A DNA stretch of 64,000 nt from Acidobacteriota bacterium (lineage in GTDB: Bacteria > Acidobacteriota > Terriglobia > Bryobacterales > Bryobacteraceae). The stretch covers positions 305,632 through 369,631 of the forward strand of contig JAFDVZ010000002.1 in assembly GCA_018268715.1 (NCBI GenBank). Direction: 5' to 3'. Shown here in pieces: positions 30,054 through 38,823 of this stretch (within the stretch, counting starts at the first letter, position 1; every line of letters begins with the position of its first letter). A program made the translations under genes and the position numbers. The notes beneath the pieces were generated by a model, which did no database searches, was not told the origin of the DNA, and worked only from the letters and a program-made list of their open reading frames with translations.

Positions 30054-30770
30054 ATGTCTGACGGCGGCGTCCGACTGGAGTACGCAAGCCAACGGAAGCT
30101 GAGGGACCGTAACAAGGTCCACTACCGCATTTCCCATTGGCCGATCTGGATCGCCGTGTTCTACTTGGCGCCCGGCCCGGCGACGTTCCGGCTGTTCGCG
30201 CACGGCGTGGACGTGTGGATGGGAGTGTGGCTCGCAATTGTGATGAGCGCCACGGGTGTGGCGGGCGTTCTGGGACTGCTGCCAGGCTGCGAGCCTCGGC
30301 CGTACATCATTCGGTTCACGGAAGATCGTCCGAATCCCCTGTACCGGCGCATCTGCTATACGGTGGCGTGGAGCGAGTTAATCGCCTATGCGGGCCTGAA
30401 TCTGGCGGGCGTCACCTATGCGTGTGTCAGCGGGAAGTGGCGGATGGCGCAGATCTATGGTGGCGCCTACTTCCCGGTCGTGATCGTGATCTGGATGCTC
30501 GGGGTGGTGGGGCGTTTGCCGCGCGTGAAGCGGTCCACCAAGGGGGAAGGCGACGAGCGGCGATACTTCTACTGCCTTGTCTGGACCGCGCCAATCGCGC
30601 AAGGCGCCGTGTGGTTGCTGTGGAAGGTGCTGCCGGTCAGCCCAATGACGAACTGGGTGAAGCTGCTGGTGTTCGTTACGCTGCTGGTGGTCGGCGGCAT
30701 ATTGGCGTACCGCGGAGTGCTTGCCAGGACGCGGAAGATCGTGCCGGGCGAACTGGCGATTTCGGACTAA
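30054..30770 (+). CDS. polytopic membrane protein of unknown function
   Basis: Starting at the ATG at 30054 (MSDGGVRLEYASQRKLRDRN), the 238-residue protein has about six hydrophobic helices (WIAVFYLAPGPATFRLFAHG, VWLAIVMSATGVAGVLGLL, WVKLLVFVTLLVVGGILAY). A polar loop carries VKRSTKGEGDERRYFYC. Upstream in-frame codons lie in the tRNA-Gly gene, so they are excluded. The next gene begins 3 bp after its stop, and the two may form an operon. No family is recognised. Confidence 0.6.
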   Translation: MSDGGVRLEYASQRKLRDRNKVHYRISHWPIWIAVFYLAPGPATFRLFAHGVDVWMGVWLAIVMSATGVAGVLGLLPGCEPRPYIIRFTEDRPNPLYRRICYTVAWSELIAYAGLNLAGVTYACVSGKWRMAQIYGGAYFPVVIVIWMLGVVGRLPRVKRSTKGEGDERRYFYCLVWTAPIAQGAVWLLWKVLPVSPMTNWVKLLVFVTLLVVGGILAYRGVLARTRKIVPGELAISD

Positions 30771-30773
30771 ACG

Positions 30774-31676
30774 ATGGCGTGGAGTTTCGACCCTCCGGGC
30801 CGCATTGTGGAGGCGGGGCGGAGCCGTGTGCACATGCGGGTGTCGGGGGAGGGAAGTCCGGTAGTGGTGTTGGAGGCGGGCGTCGGGGCGACCTCGCTGA
30901 GTTGGGCTCTGGTGGAGCCGGCGCTTGCGGCGCGGACAACGGTGGTGAGTTACGATCGCGCCGGCCTGGGGTGGAGCGGTCCGGTGGTGACTCCGCGGAC
31001 TCCGGGGGTGGTGGCGGAGGAACTCCGTTTGGGCCTTGGCGCGATGGCCGTTAGGGGACCGTTCATCCTGGTTGGACATTCCTTCGGTGGGTTGGTGGTG
31101 CGAAGGTTCGCCTCGCTGTATCCGGATGAGACCGCTGGCGTGGTGCTGGTGGATGCACTCGAAGCGTCGGAATTCTGGCCGTTGGGCGACCAGCGTCGGA
31201 TGATGATCGAGCGAGGCGTCCGGTTGTGCCGTCGGGGCGCGACGCTCGCTCGGCTGGGCGTTGTGGGCGCCAGCCTGCGCATTCTGCTGGCCGGGAATCG
31301 TCTGCTGCCGAAAGTCGCCGCGCGTATGACGAGTGGAGCGGGCGGCGCCGGCCTCACGGATCGGCTGGCCGGTGAAATTCGAAAGCTGCCGCGCGAGCTG
31401 TGGCCCGTGATTGCGTGGCACTGGTCTCAGGCCAAGAACTTCGAGGGGCTGGCGGCGCATCTCGAGATGCTTCCGGCGAGTTGCCGGGAAGCGCGGGAAG
31501 GCGACTGGGACTCGCCCGCGCCAGTGACGGCGATTGTGGCCGATCGGCGGCCAATGAAGGATGCGCCAGCCGGGTGGCGAGTGGAGCGGGCGGAGCACAG
31601 CGGGCACTGGGTGCAACTGGATCGTCCCGAACTGGTGGTGGCCGAGGTGTTGGCCATGGTTCGCGCGGCCGGCTAG
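30774..31676 (+). CDS. alpha/beta hydrolase
   Basis: The 300-residue protein has the alpha/beta-hydrolase core: an early strand with VVVLEAGVGATSLSW (oxyanion region), the nucleophile elbow GHSFGGLVVRR with Ser103, an acidic residue in the AVIVADRRP-like strand, and a final catalytic His in ERAEHSGHWVQLD. It probably hydrolyses an ester or related bond; there is no signal peptide. It follows the membrane protein gene by 3 bp and overlaps the convergent receiver gene by 4 bp at the 3' end. Confidence 0.82.
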   Translation: MAWSFDPPGRIVEAGRSRVHMRVSGEGSPVVVLEAGVGATSLSWALVEPALAARTTVVSYDRAGLGWSGPVVTPRTPGVVAEELRLGLGAMAVRGPFILVGHSFGGLVVRRFASLYPDETAGVVLVDALEASEFWPLGDQRRMMIERGVRLCRRGATLARLGVVGASLRILLAGNRLLPKVAARMTSGAGGAGLTDRLAGEIRKLPRELWPVIAWHWSQAKNFEGLAAHLEMLPASCREAREGDWDSPAPVTAIVADRRPMKDAPAGWRVERAEHSGHWVQLDRPELVVAEVLAMVRAAG

Positions 31677-32065
31677 GCGGCGAGAAGTTGAGCGTTTCGC
31701 AACAGCGCCGCGAGTTGTTCGCGGGTGAAAGGTTTGCAGAGCAGGTGCGCGCCGATGGGGCGCTGGAAGCGCTCATTCACCGGTTCGTCGCACAGCAGAA
31801 TGATCGGCGCATTGGGTATTCTGCGTCGGATGAAGCGCGCGAGTCGGGCGCCGGTGATATAGGGAAGCGCGAACTCGCTGATGATCAGGTCGACAGGTTG
31901 GGTGGAGGCTTCCAGGTGGTCGAGGGCGTCGTCGGGCTGAGCGACGGTGGATACCCGGAAGCCAAGATCCGTCATGAGGGCGGTGAGGAAACGCGCCAGC
32001 GCGGGCACGGGTTCCACGATCAACGCCGAGGGTGTTAGAGCTTTAGGCAGTTGCCGCTGGTTCAT
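31673..32065 (-). CDS. receiver-like protein without the phospho-acceptor aspartate
   Basis: The 130-residue protein has the length and fold pattern of a CheY-like receiver (SALIVEPVPALARFLTALM, DLIISEFALPYITGARLARF, HLLCKPFTREQLAALLR), with the conserved Lys111. The phosphorylated Asp is Glu64, and the acidic pair after strand 1 is Glu18-Pro19. It thus looks like a pseudo-receiver, perhaps locked in an active-like state. The ATG at 32065 overlaps the end of the sigma-factor-like gene by 23 bp, so the two are coupled. It could regulate that sigma factor or another partner. Confidence 0.72.
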   Translation of the reverse strand: MNQRQLPKALTPSALIVEPVPALARFLTALMTDLGFRVSTVAQPDDALDHLEASTQPVDLIISEFALPYITGARLARFIRRRIPNAPIILLCDEPVNERFQRPIGAHLLCKPFTREQLAALLRNAQLLAA

Positions 32066-32630
32066 GTTCAAAACCTACTTGAGACGAGAGTCGCATCAGG
32101 AATCGAGCCTTGGCCCGTGTCTTGTTGATCTGTCGGATGGGGATGGCGAGGCCCGTGGAGATGTCCGCGGGTTTCTCGGAAAGCAGTGAGGAGCGCAGGA
32201 GAATTTCCCGTTCAGCGGGTTCGAGGATCGAGAAGACGCCGCTGATGAGGTCTCGGCGCGAATCGATCGGCATTTTCGAGAGGACTTTGTGGTCCTGATA
32301 AGCCGAGCGGCGGCGAAGTGCGAATACGCCCTGCTGGCTGAGTTCGTGGATCACCTGGGTGATGTCGTCGAGCGTCGTCAGGCCCGATTCGCGGGCGTAA
32401 CGGACGGCTTCGAGTAGGACCGAGAACACGGTTTCCTCCACGTCCTGGACGGCGGCGTGCCGTCGGAGGTAGAGGCGGACGGTGTCAGCATACATGCGAT
32501 AGAGAAGAGGGGCGGCGGCGGGGTCTCCGTCGCGTATGGCGTTGAGGCACGGGTTTGGAGTGCTGGGGGTGGCGCTGCGTACCCGGGACGAGGCGGCGGG
32601 GCGCATGGTATGGGCGGCGGCGGGTTGCAT
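32043..32630 (-). CDS. ECF-type sigma factor-like protein
   Basis: The 195-residue protein matches the ECF sigma layout: a region 2-like segment at about residues 40-85 (LLYRMYADTVRLYLRRHAAV, QDVEETVFSVLLEAVRY) and a region 4-like helix-turn-helix at about 130-185 (LEPAEREILLRSSLLSEKPA, then DISTGLAIPIRQINKTRAKA). It should direct RNA polymerase to a set of promoters. Similarity is low and read by eye. The pseudo-receiver gene overlaps its 3' end; no anti-sigma gene is seen beside it. Confidence 0.6.
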   Translation of the reverse strand: MQPAAAHTMRPAASSRVRSATPSTPNPCLNAIRDGDPAAAPLLYRMYADTVRLYLRRHAAVQDVEETVFSVLLEAVRYARESGLTTLDDITQVIHELSQQGVFALRRRSAYQDHKVLSKMPIDSRRDLISGVFSILEPAEREILLRSSLLSEKPADISTGLAIPIRQINKTRAKARFLMRLSSQVGFEHEPAATA

Positions 32631-32766
32631 GGGGAAGGTCCTCTACTCCAACTATGGGGGCAGAGGGATTAAGGAGCAATCGTGGGAAATCGGTACAGTT
32701 GGTAAGGGTGTCCTGTAGGGGAACTTAGGGTTAAGTTCTTATTCCGTAAGGACGTTGCGGAGAGGC

Positions 32767-32843
32767 TGGTAGGGACGGGCAGATTCGAACTGCCGACCTG
32801 TCGCTTAGGAGGCGACCGCTCTATCCATCTGAGCTACGTCCCC
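32767..32843 (-). tRNA. tRNA-Arg (anticodon CCT)
   Basis: On the minus strand the acceptor GGGGACG pairs with CGTCCCT (one G-U), the anticodon stem GTCGC/GCGAC flanks CTCCTAA (anticodon CCT, arginine AGG), the T loop is TTCGAAC, and discriminator A is followed by an encoded CCA. It sits between the sigma-like gene and purD. Confidence 0.95.
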
Positions 32844-32859
32844 AGGGTCTCGCCTCATT

Positions 32860-34059
32860 TTACCAGCGGCGCAAGCCCTTCCGTCCGATATCCTTCCGAT
32901 ATTGTTGGCCTTCAAAGGAGATGCGAGAGACGGCGCGGTAGGAGTTGTCGATGGCGGCCTGCAGGGTGGCGCCGCGGGCGGTGACTCCGAGTACTCGGCC
33001 GCTTGCGGTTTCAAGCCCGGCGTCGCCGATTCGAGTGCCGGCGTGGAAGACCTCGGCCCCCGCGGCTCCGATGCCGGTGATGGCGTCGCCGCTCCGGACC
33101 TTGCCAGGATAACCGGCGGCGGCCATGACCACGCAAACGCTGGGCTCGGGGCGCCAGTCGAGTGAGGATCCGTCAAGACTGCCGGCGGCGGCCGCGGCGA
33201 GGGGCAGGGCGAAGTCCGATCGCATGCGGTGCAGCAGGGCCTGGGTCTCTGGATCTCCCAGCCGGACATTGAATTCGAGAGTCTTGGGGCCGTCCGGCGT
33301 CATCATGAGGCCGGCGTAGAGGAAGCCGGTGAATCCAGTGCGTTCCACCACCGGGCGGATTACGGTGTCGAGAATTCGGGAGGCGGCTTCGGCGTCGAGG
33401 ATGCGGCCGTCGCAGTAGGCGCCCATGCCGCCGGTGTTGGGGCCTCGGTCATTGTCGTGAATTGCTTTGTGGTCTTGAGTCGCTTCGAGCGGTAAAGCGG
33501 TCTTGCCGTCGCACAAGGCGATGAAGCTGACCTCTTCGCCGGTCAGGAATTCCTCAATAACCAGGTTGGGTCCGAGTGAGGCGACGGCGGCCCTGGCCTG
33601 TTCGGTCGTGGCCGCGATGACGACGCCTTTGCCGGCGGCAAGGCCGTCTGCCTTGATCACTACGGGCAACGGGAAATCGTCGAGTGCCGCGAGTGCGGCT
33701 GGGAGGCTGTTGACCTGGAGGGAGCGGGCGGTGGGTATGCCGGCTTCGACCATGAACTGCTTGGAGTAGATCTTGCTTCCCTCCAGGCGCGCCTGTTCGG
33801 CGGTGGGACCAACAATTGGGAGGCCGTTGGCGCGGAATTGGTCGACAACGCCCGCGACGAGTGGGGCTTCCGGTCCCACGACGGTGAGGTCGACCTTGGC
33901 TGAAGTGGCCGCTTGAAGGTAGTTCGTGGTGGGGAGGGTTTTGCCGATTTGGGCTAGGCCGGGGTTGCCTGGGGCGGCGAAGACGGAGTGGCCGTGTTGC
34001 GCGAGCTTCCAGCCGATGGCGTGCTCACGGCCGCCGCCGCCAATGACAAGGATACGCAT
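32860..34059 (-). CDS. purD: phosphoribosylamine-glycine ligase
   Basis: The protein starts MRILVIGGGGREHAIGWKL at 34059; an earlier in-frame ATG adds 15 unlike residues. Its 399-residue length and ATP-grasp motifs (KADGLAAGKGVVIA, VIEEFLTGEEVSF, NTGGMGAYC, LEFNVRLGDPETQ) identify GAR synthetase, step two of purine synthesis. It is divergent from mnmG with 85 bp between. Other pur genes nearby are limited to purB at 42.7 kb. Confidence 0.96.
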   Translation of the reverse strand: MRILVIGGGGREHAIGWKLAQHGHSVFAAPGNPGLAQIGKTLPTTNYLQAATSAKVDLTVVGPEAPLVAGVVDQFRANGLPIVGPTAEQARLEGSKIYSKQFMVEAGIPTARSLQVNSLPAALAALDDFPLPVVIKADGLAAGKGVVIAATTEQARAAVASLGPNLVIEEFLTGEEVSFIALCDGKTALPLEATQDHKAIHDNDRGPNTGGMGAYCDGRILDAEAASRILDTVIRPVVERTGFTGFLYAGLMMTPDGPKTLEFNVRLGDPETQALLHRMRSDFALPLAAAAAGSLDGSSLDWRPEPSVCVVMAAAGYPGKVRSGDAITGIGAAGAEVFHAGTRIGDAGLETASGRVLGVTARGATLQAAIDNSYRAVSRISFEGQQYRKDIGRKGLRRW

Positions 34060-34144
34060 ATAGAGGTTAAGAGGAGAACTGCCGCTAGAATAGAATGATG
34101 ACACACCGGAGGCCCCTTCCGGCGCTGTAGATCCCTAAAAGAGC

Positions 34145-36007
34145 ATGGTTCCTCGCAGTTCTCGTTTCGACGTTGTGGTGGTGGGCGCCGGGCACGCCGG
34201 ATGTGAAGCGGCGCGGGCGTGCGCACGCGTGGGTTTGCGCACGGCCATGGTGACGATGAACCTGGACCTGATTGCGCAGATGTCGTGCAATCCGGCGATT
34301 GGGGGGATCGCGAAGGGTCATCTGGTGCGGGAGATTGACGCCCTGGGCGGGATCATGGGTGAGCTCACTGACCAGGTGGGTATACAGTTCCGGCTGTTGA
34401 ACACGAGTCGAGGACCGGCCGTCTGGTCGCCTCGGGCGCAGTGCGACAAGCGGCGGTACCGGGTTCGCATGCGGGAGATCCTCGAACAGGAGCGGAACCT
34501 GCGGATTTTGCAGGCCGAAGTTGCGCGATTGAACGTATCCGGGGAACGGCGACGCGTGACTGGGGTAACCCTCCGGGATGGCCGGGTAGTTGAGGCGGGA
34601 GCGGTGGTCATAACGACGGGGACGTTCCTGAATGGGCTGGCGCACGTTGGGGAGCAGACTTACAGCTGCGGGCGAAATGGGGAGGCCCCATCGAATCTGT
34701 TGGGTGACCAGTTGCGTTTTCTCGACTTGGCGTGGACGCGTTTGAAAACCGGGACGCCGCCGAGGCTGGACGGGCGGACCATTGACTGGAGCCGTTTTGA
34801 GCGGCAGGAGGGCGACCGGACTCCGACCCCGTTCTCGTTCCTCACGGCGAGGATCGACCGGCCGCAGATCGCCTGCCATATCGCCTACACGACGGAGGAG
34901 ACCCACCGGCTTCTGCGGGACAGCATTGCCCGGTCCCCCTTGTATAGCGGACAGATCGAAGGGATCGGTCCACGGTACTGTCCTTCTATAGAGGATAAGG
35001 TGGTGAAGTTCCCGGACAAGGTTCGCCATCAGATCTTCCTGGAGCCGGAGGGGTTGGACACCTACGAGGTGTACGTGAACGGAATGTCGACGAGCATGCC
35101 GATCGACGTCCAGGAGGCGATGGTGGCGTCCGTGCCGGGATTGGAGTCGGCGGAGATGATGCGCCCGGGCTACGCGATCGAGTACGACGCCGTCGATCCG
35201 CGGGAACTTACGCATTCGTTGGAAGTGAAGTCGATTGGGGGACTGTTCCTGGCGGGGCAGATCAACGGGACCTCGGGTTACGAGGAGGCGGGCTGCCAGG
35301 GCTTGATCGCCGGCTTGAACGCGGCGGCGAAGTTGGGGGGGAACGATCCGGTAGTTGTAGGACGAACCGAGGGATACACGGGGATTCTGATCGACGACCT
35401 GGTCAGCAAGGGGGCGGACGAGCCCTACCGTATGTTCACGTCTCGGGCTGAGTTTCGGCTGCATCTTCGGATTGACAACGCGGATGAGCGGCTGACGCCC
35501 TTGGGTCGACGCGCCGGTCTGGTGAGCGATGAGCGTTGGGCGGCGTTCGAGCGGAAGCGCGCGGAGAAGGGTATGGTTCGATCGTTGTTGTCGGCGAACC
35601 GCATTGGGCAGGAGGGTGTTCCGGCTGTTGGCTGCGAAGGAGAGGATCGGCCTGCGCTTGCGGTTTGGCTGCGGCGGCCCGAAGCGAGTATTGATGTGTT
35701 GTCTTCTTGGATTTCGGAGCGGGTGGGTAGCGCGGTCGGCCCCGGCGTGTTGACGACCGTGGAAACGGAATTCAAGTACGCGGGCTACATCGCTCAGCAG
35801 GAGCGGCAGATCGGACGGCTACGCGATGCCGAGGGGCGGCGGATTCCCGCGGAGCTTTCTTACTCGGCGATTCCGGGGCTGTCGACGGAGATTCGGCAGA
35901 AGTTGGAGAGGGTGCGGCCGGAGACGCTGGGACAGGCGGGGCGGATTCCTGGCGTGACCCCGGCGGCGATTGCGGTGTTGGATGTCTACCTCAGCGTTGT
36001 TCGTTGA
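34145..36007 (+). CDS. mnmG: tRNA uridine-5-carboxymethylaminomethyl modification enzyme MnmG (GidA)
   Basis: The 620-residue flavoprotein has the FAD motif [40 protein letters not shown], the LKTGTPPR motif and the GidA signature [18 protein letters not shown]. It works with MnmE on wobble uridines of some tRNAs. Its 3' end overlaps rsmG, the usual neighbour. The region reads strongly G-rich on the coding strand (28 G to 12 C in 34561-34620). Confidence 0.97.
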   Translation: MVPRSSRFDVVVVGAGHAGCEAARACARVGLRTAMVTMNLDLIAQMSCNPAIGGIAKGHLVREIDALGGIMGELTDQVGIQFRLLNTSRGPAVWSPRAQCDKRRYRVRMREILEQERNLRILQAEVARLNVSGERRRVTGVTLRDGRVVEAGAVVITTGTFLNGLAHVGEQTYSCGRNGEAPSNLLGDQLRFLDLAWTRLKTGTPPRLDGRTIDWSRFERQEGDRTPTPFSFLTARIDRPQIACHIAYTTEETHRLLRDSIARSPLYSGQIEGIGPRYCPSIEDKVVKFPDKVRHQIFLEPEGLDTYEVYVNGMSTSMPIDVQEAMVASVPGLESAEMMRPGYAIEYDAVDPRELTHSLEVKSIGGLFLAGQINGTSGYEEAGCQGLIAGLNAAAKLGGNDPVVVGRTEGYTGILIDDLVSKGADEPYRMFTSRAEFRLHLRIDNADERLTPLGRRAGLVSDERWAAFERKRAEKGMVRSLLSANRIGQEGVPAVGCEGEDRPALAVWLRRPEASIDVLSSWISERVGSAVGPGVLTTVETEFKYAGYIAQQERQIGRLRDAEGRRIPAELSYSAIPGLSTEIRQKLERVRPETLGQAGRIPGVTPAAIAVLDVYLSVVR

Positions 36008-36566
36008 TACGATCCTGCGCGAGATGCGCGGGGTCCTTCCCATTCCCGATGCTCTGGTTGCGGGTTTGATCTCGCATTACGAGCTTCTTCTGCGTTGGAA
36101 TCCCCGAATGAACCTCACCACGGTGACAAAGCCGGAGGAGGCCGCGGTCCGGCATTACTGCGAGAGTCTTTTCCTGGCGGCTCACATTGGGGAAGGCTCC
36201 GTGGCGGATATTGGTTCGGGGCCGGGGTTCCCGGGAATCCCGGTGGCGTTGGTGGATCGGTCCCGACGGGTGGATTTGGTGGAGGCGCATCAGCGGAAGG
36301 CGGTCTTCTTGCGGGAGGCGGCCAGGGATCTTCCGAATGTGGAGGTTCTCTCAACTCGCGCGGAAGTGGTGCGGGGATCCTACGATTGGGTGGTGAGCCG
36401 GGCTGTGGATCCTCGAGAGGTTCTGCGTTTGAGGATTGGGTCACGTTTTGCGTTGCTACTGGGCAGCGAGGACGCGGATGTGGCCGGTGCGGATCGCACA
36501 ATCCCGTTACCGTGGGGCGCGCGACGGGTTCTAGTGTTAGGTGCGTTTTCTCGATCGTCCGGTTAG
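35982..36566 (+). CDS. rsmG: 16S rRNA (guanine-N7) methyltransferase RsmG (GidB)
   Basis: The protein carries [18 protein letters not shown] and the SAM motif [18 protein letters not shown], both RsmG hallmarks, with [16 protein letters not shown] after it. It methylates 16S rRNA G527. At about 194 residues it is slightly short at the C-terminus. The start is uncertain: ATG 35982 is chosen, TTG 35970 and later TTG/ATG codons are possible; all overlap or touch the mnmG end. Two parS sites follow directly. Confidence 0.9.
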   Translation: MSTSALFVDTILREMRGVLPIPDALVAGLISHYELLLRWNPRMNLTTVTKPEEAAVRHYCESLFLAAHIGEGSVADIGSGPGFPGIPVALVDRSRRVDLVEAHQRKAVFLREAARDLPNVEVLSTRAEVVRGSYDWVVSRAVDPREVLRLRIGSRFALLLGSEDADVAGADRTIPLPWGARRVLVLGAFSRSSG

Positions 36567-36582
36567 TGTTCCACGTGAAACA
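36567..36582. promoter_or_regulatory. parS site 1
   Basis: TGTTCCACGTGAAACA matches the ParB-binding consensus TGTTnCACGTGAAACA exactly. It begins right after the rsmG stop codon and about 100 bp before parA. Confidence 0.92.
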
Positions 36583-36616
36583 TCCTCTCGGAAGCTGCTG
36601 AAACTTCGAGTCCTAA

Positions 36617-36632
36617 CGTTCCACGTGGAACA
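36617..36632. promoter_or_regulatory. parS site 2
   Basis: CGTTCCACGTGGAACA contains the perfect 14-bp palindrome GTTCCACGTGGAAC and differs from the parS consensus at two positions. It lies 50 bp from site 1, centre to centre, and 36 bp before the parA start. Confidence 0.85.
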
Positions 36633-36667
36633 TCCAGCCGCCAACTCGGGCGATCCTGCCCGAAGAA

Positions 36668-37480
36668 ATGCTAAGATCCAAACCAGTGGGAAAAACGATA
36701 GCGATTGCCAACCAGAAGGGTGGCGTCGGCAAGACCACGACAGCGATCAACCTGGCCGCCTCCCTGGCGGCGAACGATCTCCGGGTCCTTCTGATCGATT
36801 CTGATCCCCAGGGGAATTCCACCACTGGGCTGGGAATCGCCAAGGGCCCCGAACGCCTGACGGTCTACGATGTCCTCCTCGGAACCTCATCCATCGCGGA
36901 GGCGCGCGTAGCGACGGAATGCGATGGCCTGGCCGTTGTACCGGCCGATAAGAACCTCGTCGCGGCCAATATTGAACTCGTCGAGGAGCCCGAACGAGAG
37001 TCCCGGCTCCGCGGCAAGATCGAAGCGATTCGCAATGAGTACGATTTCATCCTCATCGACTGCCCGCCGGCCCTCGATCTGTTGACCCTGAACGCCCTGG
37101 TCGCCGCCGACTCCGTCCTGATACCGATTCAGTGCGAGTTCTTCGCCCTGGAAGGGATATCGCAGTTGATCGACACCGTCGACCGGATCCGGGACTCATT
37201 CGGGCACAACCTCCGGGTCGAAGGGGTCCTGCTCACGATGTACGACGACCGAACCAACCTGACGCGACAGGTTGCGGAGGACCTGAAGGAATTCTTCGGC
37301 GACGAGGTCTTCAAGACTGTCATCCCACGCAGCATCCGCCTAGCCGAGGCGCCCAGCTTCGGAAAGCCCATCCTGCTGTACGATGTCCGGTCCAAGGCCG
37401 CCGAGTCGTATATCAAACTCGCCAAGGAGATTCTCGCCAATGAACAGCGGACCCGACAAGTCCCGCAAAGCGCTGGGTAA
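36668..37480 (+). CDS. parA: chromosome partitioning ATPase ParA (Soj)
   Basis: The 270-residue protein has the deviant Walker A motif [20 protein letters not shown] (from about residue 15), the switch strand [13 protein letters not shown], and [18 protein letters not shown]. It binds DNA non-specifically as an ATP dimer and moves ParB-parS complexes apart after replication. The ATG at 36668 is chosen; a GTG at 36686 is possible. It overlaps parB by 41 bp. Its coding strand is C-rich, unlike mnmG upstream. Confidence 0.96.
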   Translation: MLRSKPVGKTIAIANQKGGVGKTTTAINLAASLAANDLRVLLIDSDPQGNSTTGLGIAKGPERLTVYDVLLGTSSIAEARVATECDGLAVVPADKNLVAANIELVEEPERESRLRGKIEAIRNEYDFILIDCPPALDLLTLNALVAADSVLIPIQCEFFALEGISQLIDTVDRIRDSFGHNLRVEGVLLTMYDDRTNLTRQVAEDLKEFFGDEVFKTVIPRSIRLAEAPSFGKPILLYDVRSKAAESYIKLAKEILANEQRTRQVPQSAG

Positions 37481-38342
37481 GGGACTGTCCGCGCTGTTGC
37501 CCTCGCGCGCTACCGCCGCCGCGCCGGCGGAGGCCCCTCTCCCGGTCGCTCCCACCTCGCCGACGGAACTGCCCCTCGAGGCGATCGTTCCGAACCCGTC
37601 CCAGCCCCGGACGCATTTTCAGCCGGAACGCCTTGAGGAATTGGCGCAATCCATCAGGGCCAATGGAATAATCCAGCCCCTGATCGTTCGCAAGCACGGC
37701 GATAAGTACGAACTGGTCGCCGGCGAGCGCCGATGGCGGGCCGCCCGAATCGCCGGGCTGGCTATCGTGCCGGTCGTGGTCCAGGACTTCGCGGAGGACC
37801 GGCTCCTCGAGCTCGCCCTCATCGAGAATATCCAGCGCGAAGACCTCAACCCCATGGAGACCGCCCACGCCTTCGACCGGTTGGTGCGGGAACTCGGCCT
37901 GAGCCACGACGAAATCGGTCGCCGAACCGGTAAGGATCGCTCCAGCATCACCAACTCCCTGCGCCTGCTCCGTCTTCCGGACGCGGTGCAGCGGCTGGTG
38001 GCCGAGGGAACCCTCCCGATGGGCCACGCCCGCGCCATCCTCGCCATTCAGGACCCCGACGCCCAAACGCAGATCGCCGGCAAGGCCGCCGCCCAGAATC
38101 TAACCACGCGCCAGGTGGAAGCCCTGGTCCGCCAGATCACCGAACCGAAGCGCGACGCGGCGGACCCCCAGAAGGCCGCTCGCGAGGACCCCAACGTTCG
38201 AGCGGCCATCGACGAACTCCAACGCGTGCTGGGCACCCGGGTCCGCATCGTGGCGGCGGATTCCAAGCGCGGCCGAATCGAAATCGACTATTTCTCGCAG
38301 GATGAATTGCACCGCATCTATTCGGCGATTGTGAAGGAGTGA
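37440..38342 (+). CDS. parB: chromosome partitioning protein ParB (Spo0J)
   Basis: The ATG at 37440 lies inside the parA end. The 300-residue protein has a basic N-terminus ([13 protein letters not shown]), the ParB CTPase region ([47 protein letters not shown]) and the helix-turn-helix that reads parS ([20 protein letters not shown]). The C-terminal dimer part is rich in charge. It loads on the two sites at 36567-36632. A tRNA-Met lies convergent 13 bp downstream. Confidence 0.96.
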   Translation: MNSGPDKSRKALGKGLSALLPSRATAAAPAEAPLPVAPTSPTELPLEAIVPNPSQPRTHFQPERLEELAQSIRANGIIQPLIVRKHGDKYELVAGERRWRAARIAGLAIVPVVVQDFAEDRLLELALIENIQREDLNPMETAHAFDRLVRELGLSHDEIGRRTGKDRSSITNSLRLLRLPDAVQRLVAEGTLPMGHARAILAIQDPDAQTQIAGKAAAQNLTTRQVEALVRQITEPKRDAADPQKAAREDPNVRAAIDELQRVLGTRVRIVAADSKRGRIEIDYFSQDELHRIYSAIVKE

Positions 38343-38355
38343 GGCGGGAGGGATC

Positions 38356-38432
38356 TGGTGCCGGCGGCTGGAGTTGAACCAGCGACCTACGGATTATGAG
38401 ACCGTCGCTCTAACCACCTGAGCTACACCGGC
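38356..38432 (-). tRNA. tRNA-Met (anticodon CAT)
   Basis: On the minus strand the acceptor GCCGGTG pairs with CGCCGGC (one G-T), D arm AGCTCAGGTGGTTAGAGC, anticodon loop CTCATAA, T loop TTCAACT, and ACCA is encoded. The CAT anticodon means elongator methionine, or isoleucine-2 if the first base is lysidine-modified; initiator features (three GC pairs in the anticodon stem) are absent. Confidence 0.93.
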
Positions 38433-38528
38433 ACGGCACTTACCAGCCTATCGACGCCGGAACCTCCCTGTCAACCGGGCCCGGCGATGGGCCCCGAAAC
38501 CCGCCGCTACATACTATCGAATCTCCTA

Positions 38529-38557
38529 TTGACAACCTAAAAAAACAGGCGCATATT
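38529..38557 (+). promoter_or_regulatory. sigma-70-type promoter
   Basis: A perfect TTGACA (38529-38534) is followed after 17 nt by CATATT (38552-38557; a TATTTT frame shift with 19-nt spacing is an alternative). A run of seven or more A residues lies in the spacer. The predicted transcript begins near 38565, at the base of a hairpin, and reads toward the Wzt-type gene. Confidence 0.6.
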
Positions 38558-38564
38558 TTTACCA

Positions 38565-38714
38565 GAGAGTGATAGGAATTCATCACTCTTTAATCTGCAA
38601 GGTAGGAGGAAGTCCATAGACCAAGACCACAGCCTTGGGTGGCTACCGGCTTTCTGAACCGTATCTCGCACGCCAAACGTTTAAGCGCACCGATTGGGTG
38701 CGGCTAGCGGAGCC
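38565..38714 (+). ncRNA. candidate structured RNA or leader, family unknown
   Basis: Four pairings can be drawn in order. AGAGTGAT/ATCACTCT (38566-38589) has 8 bp. GGTAG/CTACC (38601-38605 with 38643-38647) encloses CCAAG/CTTGG (38621-38625 with 38634-38638). CGCACC/GGTGCG (38686-38702) has 6 bp and a GATTG loop. GGCT/AGCC ends at 38714. A promoter sits just upstream. It could be a small RNA or a 250-nt leader of the Wzt-type gene. It lacks RNase P, tmRNA, SRP and known riboswitch motifs that I can recognise. Confidence 0.35.
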
Positions 38715-38823
38715 TAACCGCAATGTACGCGAGCGAATGTGGACAGGAGTTGGCGGCCACCCTTATTAGTTTTTGGACTCCCCAATTTGACACCCCCTCG
38801 GAACCTCCGTTAGATTTGCTGTA

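Larger units (their letters stand above)
38433..38823. other. 391-bp gap without a protein gene
   Basis: Between tRNA-Met and the Wzt-type gene there is no convincing frame. The stretch holds a GC-rich segment with a GGGCCCGGCGATGGGCCC inverted repeat near 38485-38503, then a promoter-like element (38529-38557) and a run of predicted hairpins (38566-38714). The last 110 bp show no clear ribosome site for the downstream GTG. 38520-38595 is strikingly AT-rich for this genome. Confidence 0.6.

Noticed and set aside
34085-35464. 459-residue minus-strand frame opposite mnmG
   Set aside because: mnmG motifs are certain; the frame is rich in Arg, His and Pro without domains.
38601-38650. RNase P-like GAGGAAGTCC segment
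   Set aside because: The conserved core and the 3' partner of P4 are missing, so rnpB is not supported.
38763-38805. Possible end of an IS21-like element (AATTTGACACCCC-type sequence)
   Set aside because: Only a loose likeness to IS21-type end repeats; no transposase remnant, matching end or target duplication nearby.
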